The notes below the pieces were generated by a model that ran no database searches, was not told the origin of the DNA, and saw only the letters and a list, made by a program, of their open reading frames with translations. Shown here in pieces: positions 5,165-5,588 of a DNA stretch of 5,588 bases. The first letter of the stretch is position 1. Each line of letters starts with the position of its first letter. The position numbers and the translations under genes were made by a program. Origin of the DNA: CAYMLL01 sp964390645 (GTDB taxonomy: Bacteria; Planctomycetota; UBA8108); assembly GCA_964390645.1 (NCBI GenBank), contig CAYMLL010000415.1, positions 1 through 5,588 on the forward strand. Reading direction: 5' to 3'.

Positions 5165-5588
5165 ATGGCCAAGAGCCCCAGGAACGCGATCAGCCCGACG
5201 CGCTCGGAGGACTATCCGCAGTGGTATCAGCAGGTCGTGCGCGCCGCCGATCTCGCCGAGGTCTCGGCGGTGCGAGGCTGCATGGTCGTCAAGCCGTGGG
5301 GCTACGCGATCTGGGAGAACATGCAGCGCGTGCTCGACGGCATGTTCAAGGCCACCGGACACGTCAACGCGTACTTTCCCCTCTTCATACCGCTGAGCTT
5401 CCTCGAGCGTGAGGCGGAGCACGTCGAGGGCTTCGCGAAGGAGTGTGCGGTCGTCACCCACCATAGACTGGAGGCCTCACCCGAAGGCGGGCTCGTACCC
5501 ACCGGCAAGCTGGACGAGCCGCTGGTCGTCCGACCGACGAGCGAGACGATCATCGGCGAGACCTACGCCAAGTGGGTGCAGTCCTACC
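5165..5588 (+). CDS. proS: Prolyl-tRNA synthetase, archaeal/eukaryal-like (type 3) form, N-terminal 141 residues, cut by the window edge
   Basis: Cytoplasmic class II aminoacyl-tRNA synthetase charging tRNA-Pro with proline. The readable part contains the family's opening DYPQWYQQVVRAADLAE (16-32), the RGCMVVKPWGYAIWE block (37-51), class II motif 1 ending GHVNAYFPLFIP (65-76), the FLEREAEHVEGFAKE helix (79-93), and the start of motif 2, RPTSETIIGETYAKW (123-137), whose Thr125 and Glu127 correspond to the proline-binding TxE. This layout, with 'YPQWY' and 'KPWGYAIWE', marks the eukaryal/archaeal-like ProRS rather than the E. coli-like form with an editing insertion. The remaining catalytic motif 3 and anticodon-binding domain lie beyond the window. 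The AGGAGGTG site sets the start. It follows rpmB on the same strand with no clear promoter of its own, so co-transcription is likely. Confidence 0.95.
   Translation, partial: MAKSPRNAISPTRSEDYPQWYQQVVRAADLAEVSAVRGCMVVKPWGYAIWENMQRVLDGMFKATGHVNAYFPLFIPLSFLEREAEHVEGFAKECAVVTHHRLEASPEGGLVPTGKLDEPLVVRPTSETIIGETYAKWVQSY

Overview
The window looks like chromosomal DNA from a GC-rich bacterium, most likely a planctomycete or a close PVC-group relative. That placement is inference from protein style: a PVC-type sorbosone-dehydrogenase-like exported propeller, an exported six-blade NHL protein, a short Dabb protein, a lengthened ribosomal protein L28 and a ProRS of the archaeal/eukaryal-like type. 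No 16S rRNA or other decisive marker is present. There are no tRNAs, CRISPR arrays, insertion sequences or phage genes.

Layout. The left part (1-4079) is all on the minus strand. In transcription order it holds a D-isomer-specific 2-hydroxyacid dehydrogenase (4079-3138), a DUF4003-family protein (2920-1912) interrupted by a 10-N assembly gap, an exported six-bladed NHL propeller (1796-510), and the first 171 codons of an exported DUF7133/TIGR02604-like protein (513 to the window edge). The last two overlap by an ATGA and are almost certainly translationally linked. The right part (4181-5588) is on the plus strand. It holds a 105-residue Dabb-domain protein, rpmB (L28) with a good sigma70-like promoter, and the first 141 codons of proS. 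The two halves diverge from a 101-bp region (4080-4180) that carries a near-perfect 11-bp inverted repeat.

How the genes fit together. rpmB and proS form a translation pair and are probably co-transcribed. The NHL and DUF7133 proteins are both predicted to be exported beta-propellers made from one message. The dehydrogenase, the Dabb protein and the DUF4003 protein have no clear pathway link that I can see.

The coding content is mostly ordinary and I see no convincing new multi-gene system. The points most worth a second look are non-coding: a cluster of palindromes just upstream of the rpmB promoter, a possible anti-Shine-Dalgarno element before proS, and the inverted repeat in the divergent region. 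The assembly gap creates a false frame break in the DUF4003 gene.
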